NCBI GenBank assembly: GCA_963770915.1
Contig: CAVYRG010000001.1
Location: forward strand, 3,224,001 to 3,288,000
Origin: PALSA-270 sp963770915
GTDB taxonomy: Bacteria; Acidobacteriota; Terriglobia; Terriglobales; Acidobacteriaceae
DNA: 64,000 nt
Direction of reading: 5' to 3'
A model generated the notes under the pieces. It was not told the DNA's origin. It made no database searches and saw only the letters and a program-made list of their open reading frames with translations. Positions 9,572 through 18,257 of the stretch are shown piece after piece. A program made the position numbers and the translations under genes. Position 1 is the first letter of the stretch, and each line of letters begins with the position of its first letter.

Positions 9572-9602
9572 GGGGGGCGGACACGCCTGTCCGCCATCCC
9601 CC
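9572..9602. terminator. Hairpin between two convergent genes
   Basis: GGCGGACA-CGCC-TGTCCGCC forms an 8-bp stem that extends through a G run paired with a C run across a small bulge. It lies between the stop at 9521 and the convergent stop at 9607. It could end transcription from both sides, but has no T tract. The core resembles the arms of the element at 20440. Confidence 0.5.
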
Positions 9603-9606
9603 AGCT

Positions 9607-10842
9607 TTACTTAATGAACCCCGGCGGCCGCGACCGGCGCGGATCGCCCGCGGGCAGCTGGTACGGTTCAAGCAAGGCGGTGAACTTCTCCAGCATGGTT
9701 CGCAACGCTGTTATGTCCGGCGCCCCGCCGCGCAGCAGTTCCACTTGCCGCGACGGCAGATCGTGCATGGGAACCAATTGGGCTGCTTCCAAAAGATTGG
9801 CCGAGATTTCCGCCAGGTCCAAGCCGCTTTCCCAGTCCGGGCTCGCGTCTGCCAGCCAGTTCTTATTCTTCGCCACTGCTTCGGTGACGTGGTTTTCGCG
9901 GTCCGGAACTTCTGCAACAACATTGGGTCCTCGGTTGCGGAAAAAACCCAGAAGCGCGGCGGCAATGGAAGGATCGCGAACTGTGCCATCGGGATAGAAC
10001 ACGCCATGCACCGTGCCCCAGTTGCCGGTGATCATCAATTCCCAGATGTACCAGCCCACGTGGGCTTGCATGTGTTCTTGCAAGGTCACGTCGTAAGGAT
10101 TCGCCCGAGCAACGCATCCGATTTCGCTATCGACCAGCGGTTTTCCCACCTTGGCAGCGTACTCTTTTGCTTTCTCGATGCTGGCGCGAATCTGTGCCCG
10201 GGTGGGACTGTAGTTGTGGAATGACAGCACATCCACCGCGTCGCCCATTGCGATCATGTTCTCCGCAAAAGTCGCGCCGATCGTGACCGGCGTGACCGGA
10301 TCAAGCTCGTGGAACACGCCTGCCATGTATACGGCGTGCTCCATGCGCAGGCGGTTGTCCGGAGTCGGCGGCAACTTGCAGCACTCGGGCTCGTTCTCCA
10401 CATCCCAGATTTCGAGGCCCGGCTCCTTGCCAATTGTGGCCACAAGATCGGCGACGAACGGACGCGCATTGGGCCACGCCGCCTTATCCTTCCATTCCCC
10501 AAACTTGTACTGCATGGTGGGCATGACGCCGATGCCGCGCGCATGCGCGGCGCGCACAAAGTGGAGAAGATTCTTTCGCAACCCTTCCTTGTCTCGCTCC
10601 CATGCCGCATAGGGAACGAACACGCGCACCTGATTCAGCTGCAGCCGCTTGGCGTAGTCGAGGTCACGCTCCGTCACCGCGGGGTTGTATTGCATCCAGA
10701 ATTCCGCGTGCCCGATGGTTTCGGCGGATTGGTAATTGAATCCTCTGACGCCGCTTAGATCCTTCGGCACGCGCCGCTGCGCGGCCACCGGCAAAGCAAG
10801 AATGACAATGAGCACTGTTATCGCACAGTTATGAATTCGCAT
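9607..10842 (-). CDS. Secreted clan GH-A glycosidase (GH5-like)
   Basis: 411 residues with a signal peptide ending near PVAAQ (about 1-22). A TIM-barrel glycosidase pattern follows: GVRGFNYQSA early, QVRVFVPYAAW on strand 2, EIWDVENEPECC with proposed acid/base Glu151, then DVLSFHNYSP and KPLVDSEIG with proposed nucleophile Glu240. The spacing fits clan GH-A, nearest to GH5-type mannanase or glucanase folds. The C-terminal 90 residues are an unknown tail ending GDPRRSRPPGFIK; a fragment of its gene recurs at 6592. The open frame extends to 10932, but ATG 10842 is preceded by GGGAGG and begins the signal peptide. The stop of the next gene upstream is 111 nt away on the same strand. Confidence 0.75.
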   Translation of the reverse strand: MRIHNCAITVLIVILALPVAAQRRVPKDLSGVRGFNYQSAETIGHAEFWMQYNPAVTERDLDYAKRLQLNQVRVFVPYAAWERDKEGLRKNLLHFVRAAHARGIGVMPTMQYKFGEWKDKAAWPNARPFVADLVATIGKEPGLEIWDVENEPECCKLPPTPDNRLRMEHAVYMAGVFHELDPVTPVTIGATFAENMIAMGDAVDVLSFHNYSPTRAQIRASIEKAKEYAAKVGKPLVDSEIGCVARANPYDVTLQEHMQAHVGWYIWELMITGNWGTVHGVFYPDGTVRDPSIAAALLGFFRNRGPNVVAEVPDRENHVTEAVAKNKNWLADASPDWESGLDLAEISANLLEAAQLVPMHDLPSRQVELLRGGAPDITALRTMLEKFTALLEPYQLPAGDPRRSRPPGFIK

Positions 10843-10953
10843 GGAACCTCCCGGAAAGTTTTTGCACTGCGTTTCGCAAATAAAAATCGGCGATAACCGC
10901 GAGCGTTCCTCATGGGAACAGACTAGCCGCAACCTCGGCCACCCGGCTTGTCG

Positions 10954-13194
10954 TTACTTCTTCGCCGCTGTCCCCTTAGAAGCGGGCGGCCGGGACGACA
11001 GCTTCTTAAACAGAGCAGGGTCGTACTCCTCCAGGCCATTGATTCCATAGAGGTGATTGGAAGAGATCCACGGCAGCCAGAACCGATGTCCGCCGACACC
11101 GCGCCCGGGCCCGCCCGGTCCCATGCGCCAGCCCTCCTGCTGCCAGCCAATGCCTTTCATGTCGTATTGGCGTCCCGGAAGAGCGACCATGGACTTGGTG
11201 TCGTGCAGCAGCACGCGGGCAACCTCGAGGTAATGCGGGTCCTTCGTGTCGTTGTACAGCTTCGCGTAATCAGGTACCGCCCAATCAAGGTATTCATCCA
11301 CGCTGCCCGCGACGCGCGCCGTGATGCCCTGCACCCCCACGGTCGGCACGCCTTTCTTGTAGTAGAGCTCAGCGTTATCCGCGTCGAGCGGCATCGGCAG
11401 GTTCCAAATCCAGATCCAGCTCTCGGCGTAATCGCCCGCAGCCTTGGCGCGTTCCAGCCACTGAGGTTCCTTCGTCGAATCGTAGAGACTTAGGAAGGCA
11501 TCCATGCTCAGCATCCCGGCCTCTTTGTCGGTGTTATTCGGATTGTCGCTCGCGCCTCCGACGTACAGTCCCCGCGTTCCCCAGTTTGCCCAAATGTAGT
11601 CGGCGGCGCGGACCGCCGCCTGCTGATACTTCGGATCCCCCGTCTCTTCGCTCATCAAAACAAGCAGCGGCACGGGAGCGCAGCTCGCTGTTCCGGTAGG
11701 CTCCGCGACCTCGTCGCTTCCCGCTTTCCAGCGCCGGGGAAACGATCCATCCTCGCGCTGCTGCTGGATAAGCCAGTCCGCGTAAGTCTTCACCCAGTGG
11801 AACCATTCTGGATGCTCGCGCCCCAGGGCATGCTCGCGCCGGTACGCGCGCAACACGGTGCGCATGCCTTCCGACCCATTCCGCAGCCAAGGGGCGAGCC
11901 AGATATGATCGTACGGCTTGCCGGTCGCCAGATCGAAGCCAGTGGCCTGCAGCGGAACGGTAGGCAGCGCGTTGATCATGGATGCGATGATGGCCAGCCC
12001 GGTCTGGCGCATCTTCTGCCCGCGCTCGCTGGGGTCGCGATCGCCTTCGTGCAATAGCTGGTCCGCGCATTCCAGGTCCTTGCCCACAAACCCCATCGCA
12101 ATCATGGTCCAATTCCATTGCAGCTTGTCAGTGATGGTGGAGAGGACGAAGGGAATTCCGGTACGCCCGTCGATGGTGGCCGCTTGTGCTTCCAGGTGGT
12201 CGATAAGAACGCGGCGCATCTGGTCGACATCGATATAGTAGACGGGAGGCTTCAGCGTGTCCCAGGCCCAGCGCCATGCGTTTCGCGTCATCTCCCGGAA
12301 CGACTCGTCGCGGCCGAAGCGAAAGCGCACTTCGTAGCTGTGAGCCACGCCCTGCGTGATCGGGTGATAGCGGCGCACTGTGCGAGGCTTGGCATCCGGC
12401 GGCCCGCCCATGTAACCGCTTACCGTCCCCGGGAAGACGAAGCCGAACTCGATGGGGCTGTTGTCCGCCTGCCAGACCCCTAGCGCTCCAAACTCGAAGC
12501 GCTCATCCGTCATCACCGCTTGGGTGAGCTTGGTCTCCTCCATCGTCGAGTCGCCGCGCGGAGATGGATCCAAGATGGCCACCGAGGCGCCGTTCTGAAA
12601 CGAGAGCCCGAAAAGCGGCGCCGGCAGTAGGTCCTCGCGCATGAGGAAGCGCCGGGATGCGTAGTTCAGCGTCCCTCCTGGCGCGCGATCGCCGTCGTTG
12701 GTGGGATCGCCGTAGAGCGCGCCCGGCGCCAGATAGCTCACATCCGGCCAGCTCACTGTAGGATCGATGGCGAACACAACCGACGAGTCAAATCCGCCCG
12801 GCGCATTTCCTGTCACCTCGACTTTCCGGCGCACGGAAAGCACCGCACCGCTCAGGCTCCAGTGGTCCTCAATGTGAAAAACCACTCCGTCGCCGTACGT
12901 GATTTCGGCGCGGGCTTCGATCCCTTCGGCGTCTTTGTGCACCGTCTTGTACCCGGCCGCAAGCTCGCGGATGTCGTCATCGGCGCGATAGATCTCCAGC
13001 TTCGCCGGCTCGGGCTGTGCGATGCGCGGCGCGGGTCCGCTCACAATTTCGATGCCCCACTCGCCGTCCTTAGGCTGGACGAACGAAACCGCCGCGCCGG
13101 TCTGCAGGCGGCCTAGTTCCACCTGCTCGCGCTGCTGCGCAAATAGAGTTCCTGCGAGAAACAGCCCGGCCAGAACACATCTGCTGAATCCCAT
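10954..13194 (-). CDS. Large secreted (alpha/alpha)-barrel carbohydrate-active-like protein
   Basis: 746 residues with a signal peptide (about 1-20) and a strong start (AAGGGGGG, 6-nt spacer). Residues 25-270 look all-beta. From about 300 onward, regularly spaced helix pairs suggest an alpha/alpha toroid like those of GH88/GH105, GH127 or cellobiose-epimerase-type enzymes. Candidate active-site strings include IDGRTGIPFV, KTYADWLIQQQREDGSFP and AEPTGTASCAPVP. I cannot place it in a named family. Its position beside a GH5-like gene on the same strand suggests joint action on a polysaccharide. Other possibilities are a lyase or an epimerase. Confidence 0.65.
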   Translation of the reverse strand: MGFSRCVLAGLFLAGTLFAQQREQVELGRLQTGAAVSFVQPKDGEWGIEIVSGPAPRIAQPEPAKLEIYRADDDIRELAAGYKTVHKDAEGIEARAEITYGDGVVFHIEDHWSLSGAVLSVRRKVEVTGNAPGGFDSSVVFAIDPTVSWPDVSYLAPGALYGDPTNDGDRAPGGTLNYASRRFLMREDLLPAPLFGLSFQNGASVAILDPSPRGDSTMEETKLTQAVMTDERFEFGALGVWQADNSPIEFGFVFPGTVSGYMGGPPDAKPRTVRRYHPITQGVAHSYEVRFRFGRDESFREMTRNAWRWAWDTLKPPVYYIDVDQMRRVLIDHLEAQAATIDGRTGIPFVLSTITDKLQWNWTMIAMGFVGKDLECADQLLHEGDRDPSERGQKMRQTGLAIIASMINALPTVPLQATGFDLATGKPYDHIWLAPWLRNGSEGMRTVLRAYRREHALGREHPEWFHWVKTYADWLIQQQREDGSFPRRWKAGSDEVAEPTGTASCAPVPLLVLMSEETGDPKYQQAAVRAADYIWANWGTRGLYVGGASDNPNNTDKEAGMLSMDAFLSLYDSTKEPQWLERAKAAGDYAESWIWIWNLPMPLDADNAELYYKKGVPTVGVQGITARVAGSVDEYLDWAVPDYAKLYNDTKDPHYLEVARVLLHDTKSMVALPGRQYDMKGIGWQQEGWRMGPGGPGRGVGGHRFWLPWISSNHLYGINGLEEYDPALFKKLSSRPPASKGTAAKK

Positions 13195-13324
13195 CGATAT
13201 CCCCCCTTGGCGGCCCCCGCAGCAGCCCAGCAGAACTAGAAACGCAGCAAACGTTTTCTCCGCTGGGTGTACTGCCTATTGAAGTCAATTCGCGACACAC
13301 AATTTATACACCCACATTGCTACA

Positions 13325-14182
13325 ATGCGGCGCATGGCCGTCAACTCCAGCGCGAATGTGGACGGTCCGCAGCCTGCACGCTTCTCCGAAACCGGCAACC
13401 CTGATCTATTCACGATTGCCGCAATCGCGATCGTCGCAACGGTAATCACCAGTGTCATCCACGAGGGGCTTGGTCACGGAGGAATGTGCGTGGCAACCGG
13501 GGCCCATCCGATGGTTCTCTCTACCGTGCATTTTCAATGCAGCGAAGAGCCTCGTCTGGTGGCCGCAGGAGGAACGCTTGCCAACTTGTTTTTCGGAGCG
13601 CTGTTCTGGGCGGCTTCGCGCCTATGCAAAAAGGCCGCATCGTGGCGCTACTTGTTTTGGCTGTTGATGGCCTTCAACCTGTTCGACGCAGGCGGCTATT
13701 TCCTCTTCTCTGGGGTGGGCAATTTCGGGGACTGGGCGGAAGTGGTGGCGGGATGGAATCCAGCATGGGCATGGCGCCTCGCATTGATTGCGCTGGGAAC
13801 GATTACGTATTTCTTCTTGTTTGTGCCGCTGTGCTTACGTGAATCGCTTCCGTTCTTGCCCAAAGATCCGGTCGCTCGCGTGAAGCGCGCTCGCCAACTG
13901 ATGCTCACACCTTACCTGACGGCCGGAATACTCTCCTGCGTCGCCGGCGCGTTGAACCCTGTTGGGCCTGTCTTGATTCTGCTTTCTGCCGCGGCTGCCT
14001 CATTCGGCGGGAAATCCGGGCTGGCGTGGATGTGGACGTTGCTCCGCCGCCCGCGCATCTTGACCAGCGAGGTGCAGATGCCAGAAATTCATCGCAACTG
14101 GGGATGGATGGCCGCGGCGATCGTTTTGGCAGGCCTGTTCATCGCCGTGCTAGGGCCTGGCGTCAAGTTTCGAGGGTTATGA
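13325..14182 (+). CDS. Polytopic membrane protein with HEGLGH motif
   Basis: 285 residues with about six membrane helices. The first helix contains VIHEGLGHGG (His46, Glu47, His51). Its placement recalls the zinc site of M50 intramembrane proteases, but the second His is one residue too far for HExxH. Catalysis should therefore not be assumed. A second notable string is AAGGTLANLFFGALFW. The gene is alone, divergent from the barrel protein across a 130-nt gap. Start is ATG 13325 or ATG 13334; neither has a clear ribosome site. The function is not recognised. Confidence 0.65.
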   Translation: MRRMAVNSSANVDGPQPARFSETGNPDLFTIAAIAIVATVITSVIHEGLGHGGMCVATGAHPMVLSTVHFQCSEEPRLVAAGGTLANLFFGALFWAASRLCKKAASWRYLFWLLMAFNLFDAGGYFLFSGVGNFGDWAEVVAGWNPAWAWRLALIALGTITYFFLFVPLCLRESLPFLPKDPVARVKRARQLMLTPYLTAGILSCVAGALNPVGPVLILLSAAAASFGGKSGLAWMWTLLRRPRILTSEVQMPEIHRNWGWMAAAIVLAGLFIAVLGPGVKFRGL

Positions 14183-14191
14183 CAGCATGAG

Positions 14192-14220
14192 GTCTCGCCG
14201 GGGTTGTGAGACCCTGGGGC
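14192..14220. repeat. Second copy of GTCTCGCC...GAGAC repeat
   Basis: GTCTCGCC-GGGTTGTGAGACC here matches 6544..6572 apart from a few bases and lies just after a stop codon. It can form a short GTCTC/GAGAC hairpin. The rest of the gap up to 14345 shows nothing I can name. Confidence 0.5.
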
Positions 14221-14345
14221 AAACGGAATCAATCCAAGGCATCCGTTCACCAGAATAGTTTCTAGACAACCGGTTCTAAGTCCTGCGCTTCTCCGGACGG
14301 GGAAGGGGACCCCGGGATGCAAGGAGCGCCCAAGCTGTTTTGTAT

Positions 14346-15458
14346 TTAGGATTTGCTCGGACTCGCTGGCAGTCGAGGCGGTTGCCGAGTTTGGGGAGCA
14401 GTGAGCGGAGGCGGCGCAAGTACGGCCGGCACCGGCCCGTCCCCGGGGCTCGGCTTCGCCACAGCGACTAAGGCCGAACACCTAACTACCTTCCCGGCTA
14501 CACACACGGCAGAATCGGTCGCTGCCCACTTTGTGGTCAGCCCCCGGTCAGAGGGAAACGTTCGATAGTTGGTTCCTTCGCCGAAAATGTCTGAGATTGT
14601 GCCATTGGCAGAGAGGCAGCCTTGAGGCGTGCAGGCAACGCACATTTCTGGTCCACAGCCCGACAAATCGTTGCTTGAATGGCTCCAGGCTACCCCGTCA
14701 GACGAGTAGAGAGCCACCGGCACCGCGTGGCCGCCGCCCGGCTTGTCCTTATCAATGACCTCGGTTCCGACGGCCCAGTATCTGCCCCGCACCCCAAGAA
14801 AGCTGTACAGCGTCACGCTTGGAATATTAACTACCCGCCAGGCCTTTCCCCCATCGTCGGTGACGAGAAAGGTCTGGGAAAAGTATTGGGCCGGCCCCTC
14901 CTTCAGCATCACGGCCATGTGGTCCGGGTCCAGGGATACCAGCGAGAAGGTATACGGGAACCTCTCCAGAACGTCTGGATCGCTGGCAACCGACACAGCA
15001 GACCAGTTGCTCCCTCCGTCCGCTGTGAATTCCAGCGAGTCAGGGATTCGAATCAGGCCGTGCTGGGCGTCGGAGAAACTGGCCTGGAGAACTGGCGCAT
15101 TTCCCGCGGAATGAGCATCCCAGGTTTCGCCTCCGTTTTGGGTGATGAGGATCAATCCCCGAGTTCCGGTTGCATATCCAAATCGTCCGTTCACGAACTG
15201 AACGGTGAAGAGCAAATTGCCATTTGGCCTGAAGTGCTTCGATTGCCAGTGTGCTCCCCCATCGGTGGATACGGCGATCCCCTCATTAGTTCCGCAGGCC
15301 CAGATGGAAGAACCAGCGCTTGCAACTGCGAGTACGCCAAACTGGAGCGTGGACGCGCGCCAGCCCCGATGCGAAGATTCGTCACCCTGGGCCGTGGCCA
15401 GCGAAACCAAGAGACAAAGAACAAGAACCCGACTTTTTTGGACCCTCATGACCTTCAT
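14346..15458 (-). CDS. Secreted Ycf48/BNR-repeat beta-propeller protein
   Basis: 370 residues with a signal peptide (about 1-24). BNR/sortilin-type blades are visible: GIAVSTDGGAHWQSKHF, GLILITQNGGETWDAH, LEFTADGGSNWSAVSV and LVTDDGGKAWRVVNIP. This is the pattern of Ycf48-like photosystem-assembly factors and bacterial sialidase-type propellers. No sialidase catalytic residues are apparent, and no photosynthesis genes are near. The C-terminal 35 residues are Pro/Ala-rich. Cysteines near 268-283 (CGPEMCVACTPQGC) could form disulfides outside the cell. Start is ATG 15458 or ATG 15449. The role is probably structural or binding. Confidence 0.7.
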   Translation of the reverse strand: MKVMRVQKSRVLVLCLLVSLATAQGDESSHRGWRASTLQFGVLAVASAGSSIWACGTNEGIAVSTDGGAHWQSKHFRPNGNLLFTVQFVNGRFGYATGTRGLILITQNGGETWDAHSAGNAPVLQASFSDAQHGLIRIPDSLEFTADGGSNWSAVSVASDPDVLERFPYTFSLVSLDPDHMAVMLKEGPAQYFSQTFLVTDDGGKAWRVVNIPSVTLYSFLGVRGRYWAVGTEVIDKDKPGGGHAVPVALYSSDGVAWSHSSNDLSGCGPEMCVACTPQGCLSANGTISDIFGEGTNYRTFPSDRGLTTKWAATDSAVCVAGKVVRCSALVAVAKPSPGDGPVPAVLAPPPLTAPQTRQPPRLPASPSKS

Positions 15459-15693
15459 GGTTTCTTTAGGGAGGATTCTCCCACAGATCTCCGGCGCACG
15501 AAACAGTCTCCAACGATGCAGTGTGTGGTCCAGGTGTTGCCGAGGTTGTCAGACTTGGAGCAGCGTCACGCCGTTGTTTCCGAACAAAAAGCGAAAACCC
15601 TATTCGCGCCCCTTGCAACTCCCACCGGCTCAGTCCTTTATCTGTCAGCACAATTAGAGGATGACGCAATGTTCCGCAAGGAACATTAGGCGG

Positions 15694-17418
15694 CTAGAAG
15701 CTTGACCCGAGCCGTCCCGGCCGGAAGGGGATGGTCACCACCGCCTCCAAATCGACGGCGGCGCCATTTTTTGTGGCGGGGTGGAAGCGCCAGTGAGAAA
15801 AAGCGTCGCGGGCGTACTGGTCGAGCCGGTCGTCGGGGCTATTCAGCACGCGCACGTCGGAAACTGAGCCGTCGCTGCGAATGATGGCGTAGAGCGTGAC
15901 CGTTCCGCGCACGTTCTGCTTCATCAGCTCCAATGGATAAGCCGGGTCGGCTTCCGCAACGGCTGAGGGCGCGACCAGATCATCCTGCTGCGGCCTGCCT
16001 GCCTCCGGATGCAGCTGCGCAAAGTGGATGACCCAGCTGCCGCCGGAGGAATTCAGGTTCGGCACATTCAAGCTCATCGAGTAGAACTTGCGGTCACCGA
16101 AGACCGCTTTCTCGGCATCAGTGGCGCGGCTGCTCGGGACTTCTTCCACTCCAGGCCGCCGGGTCACTCGCGGCGGAGTGACTTTCGCCATTTGCACCGG
16201 AGCACCCGCCTGCGATCCTGTGCCGCCTGTGCCATTGCCGTTTCCATTTCCGCCGATGGCCGAGCGACCCGCCGGGTCGGGGGCGCCGCCGACGTGCAGT
16301 CCGGGAGGAATCTCGCCGCGTCCACCCGCGCCCACTCCGCTGCCCTTGCCGCCTTCAACTCCGCCGTTTCTTTCCGCCGGGTCGCCGGCCGTCGTTTCGG
16401 GCGTGCCGGATGCGCTGGCTCTTCCTTGCGGGGTGGCGGCAAAACTTCCTCGCCGATTGCCCGCAGGCGGCGCCACTGGCCCGCTCGGCGCAACTGGGTG
16501 AATGCCGAGAGCGATCAGTCGCCCTCCAGAGCTTGAGCCGCTGCCACCCTGCACCGACGGTGGAGGCGGCACGGCGGCGGTCGAGCCCAGCCCAGCACGG
16601 CCATTGGGGTCAATGCGCTGCTCGGGCACCGCAAGCTGCGGCGCCGGCGCGACGGCCTGCATGTGGCCGATATTGATATCTCCCAAGCGGCGCACGGAGG
16701 TCGCATCGACGAGCGGCGCGGGCGCAACCACCGACAGCTGCAGCGAATCAACTTCCCGCCGCGAAGCCGCGCTCACATCCGGCGGAGGCGCGACAACCTG
16801 CGCCGACAAATCCGGAGCATGCTGGTTCGCGAGCGAAGGCTGGATGGCGGCACTCGGCACCGCGGGCGCGACCTTCGGCCAAGATACGACGTTAGGCAAA
16901 GGCACGTCGTGATTCAACTTCACATCCGGCGGCGTGACGATGGTTTGCGAGCGGTTGTCGGCTTCCGGCGGAACCGAGATGATGGGCTGCGGAGCGTAGG
17001 CGGGGTCGCCTTTGCGCGCGTGCGCCGCCGGAGCATTGCCGGTTTCCAGCGGCGGCAAATATTCTGCCGGGGAGTAGTAGATCACGTCGTGGGGGTCGAA
17101 CTTAGCGGCTTCTATGACGATTTGCGGCCGCTTCGGCCAATATGTTGCGACGGCCCAAACCAAGGCGATCAGCGCCACATGGCAGAACGCAGATTGCAGG
17201 AAGCGGCGCCAGGGCAGGTAAGAGGCGACGAAAACATCGGGCCAAAACGCGGCGGGCTTCGATGCAAGGCGTAGCGGGGCGTGGTGGCGCGGGAGAATCG
17301 CATCGCCAAGGTTGTGGAGAAAGACGCGATGCCACGGCGGCAGCGAGACCAGCAGCCTGGGTACGTCATCTTCGGGAGTGTCCATTACCGGTTGGACCAG
17401 CCGCAGGCCTCGTCGCAT
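15694..17418 (-). CDS. Energy transducer TonB-family protein with long Pro/Gly linker
   Basis: 574 residues. One membrane helix (about 75-91) with an unusually long N-terminal cytoplasmic part is followed by a roughly 370-residue Pro/Ala/Gly-rich periplasmic linker. The last 90 residues form a TonB_C domain with GTVTLYAIIRSDGSVSDVRV and FHPATKNGAAVDLEAVV. TonB proteins link inner-membrane proton flow to outer-membrane receptors. Here no exbB/exbD or receptor gene adjoins, and the linker is far longer than in classical TonB. Stand-alone TonB_C proteins are common in Acidobacteriota. Start is ATG 17418 or ATG 17385 (MDTPEDD); neither has a good ribosome site. Confidence 0.75.
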   Translation of the reverse strand: MRRGLRLVQPVMDTPEDDVPRLLVSLPPWHRVFLHNLGDAILPRHHAPLRLASKPAAFWPDVFVASYLPWRRFLQSAFCHVALIALVWAVATYWPKRPQIVIEAAKFDPHDVIYYSPAEYLPPLETGNAPAAHARKGDPAYAPQPIISVPPEADNRSQTIVTPPDVKLNHDVPLPNVVSWPKVAPAVPSAAIQPSLANQHAPDLSAQVVAPPPDVSAASRREVDSLQLSVVAPAPLVDATSVRRLGDINIGHMQAVAPAPQLAVPEQRIDPNGRAGLGSTAAVPPPPSVQGGSGSSSGGRLIALGIHPVAPSGPVAPPAGNRRGSFAATPQGRASASGTPETTAGDPAERNGGVEGGKGSGVGAGGRGEIPPGLHVGGAPDPAGRSAIGGNGNGNGTGGTGSQAGAPVQMAKVTPPRVTRRPGVEEVPSSRATDAEKAVFGDRKFYSMSLNVPNLNSSGGSWVIHFAQLHPEAGRPQQDDLVAPSAVAEADPAYPLELMKQNVRGTVTLYAIIRSDGSVSDVRVLNSPDDRLDQYARDAFSHWRFHPATKNGAAVDLEAVVTIPFRPGRLGSSF

Positions 17419-17601
17419 ACACTCACCACAAAGTCAGAGAAGATCACGTCATCCTTCCAAAACGACAGAAGCCCTGCCCGAGGCGGGATTCCGGCTTCCA
17501 AGCATCCCCCGGGGAGAGCTCACACTCATTATAGCGGGCCGGAGGAAATCCGGCGGCGCGGGAAGTTCATCCTGCTTGGCCTTCCATGTTCTAATAGCGG
17601 C

Positions 17602-18090
17602 GTGAGAAGAACGGCCCAAATGCTGCTGGTCGCATTGTGCCTGCTGGGCACCATGGCGGCACAGAGGGCTCCCCAGGAAAGCGCAACCGCCGCACCGGCG
17701 GACGATTATTCCGGGATGTATTCCTTTCTGAAAGACGGCGAATTCGTGCAGGTTTCGGTCGAGGAGGCGGGCAAGGTGAGCGGCTTTGTCTCCCGCTATG
17801 GCGAGCAGGAGAGCGACCAGGGAGCGTTTCTCGATCAATTCTTCAAGGAAGGCAAACTCGATGGGACGAAATTGACCTTCACCACGGAGACCGTGCGCGG
17901 AACCTGGTACGAGTTTCGCGGCACGGTCGAGCGCGGGGAAGGAAAGAAGCCGGGCGACGAGGCCTACTACGTGTTGAGAGGAACGCTGGTGCAGCACGAC
18001 ACCGATGCCAATCAGAAGGTCAGCGCAAAATCACGCGACGTGGTGTTTAAGGCCTTTCCCAAGGATTTGGGCGGCGAGCCGGGGAAGTAG
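17602..18090 (+). CDS. Small secreted hypothetical protein
   Basis: 162 residues from GTG 17602; ATG 17620 would also work. A signal peptide (about 1-22, ending TMAAQ) is followed by a compact, mostly beta domain with DDYSGMYSFLKDGEFVQVSV, SGFVSRYGEQESDQG and a final GKPGDEAYYVLRGTLVQH-like strand. I recognise no named domain; the pattern suggests a lipocalin-like or META-like barrel. The gene stands alone between the divergent TonB gene and the membrane transferase at 18258. Confidence 0.6.
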   Translation: MRRTAQMLLVALCLLGTMAAQRAPQESATAAPADDYSGMYSFLKDGEFVQVSVEEAGKVSGFVSRYGEQESDQGAFLDQFFKEGKLDGTKLTFTTETVRGTWYEFRGTVERGEGKKPGDEAYYVLRGTLVQHDTDANQKVSAKSRDVVFKAFPKDLGGEPGK

Positions 18091-18257
18091 CAGCGCTCCG
18101 TAGTATTCTTTTCCGCTACGGGGATTACCACAGAGAGCACAGGGAAGCACAGTTATGCCCGGGAAAGCGCAGCGGGCGTGAGGGGAGCGCGCGGCATCGA
18201 CAGCATCTGATGGTATAGTTTGAAATCCCTGTCGACCCCCCTTACCCCTGGAGGCCA

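Noticed and set aside
14346..15458. BNR-repeat protein considered as a sialidase acting with the acetyl esterase
   Set aside because: The Arg triad and Tyr/Glu nucleophile of sialidases are not seen; it fits the Ycf48-like propeller pattern better.
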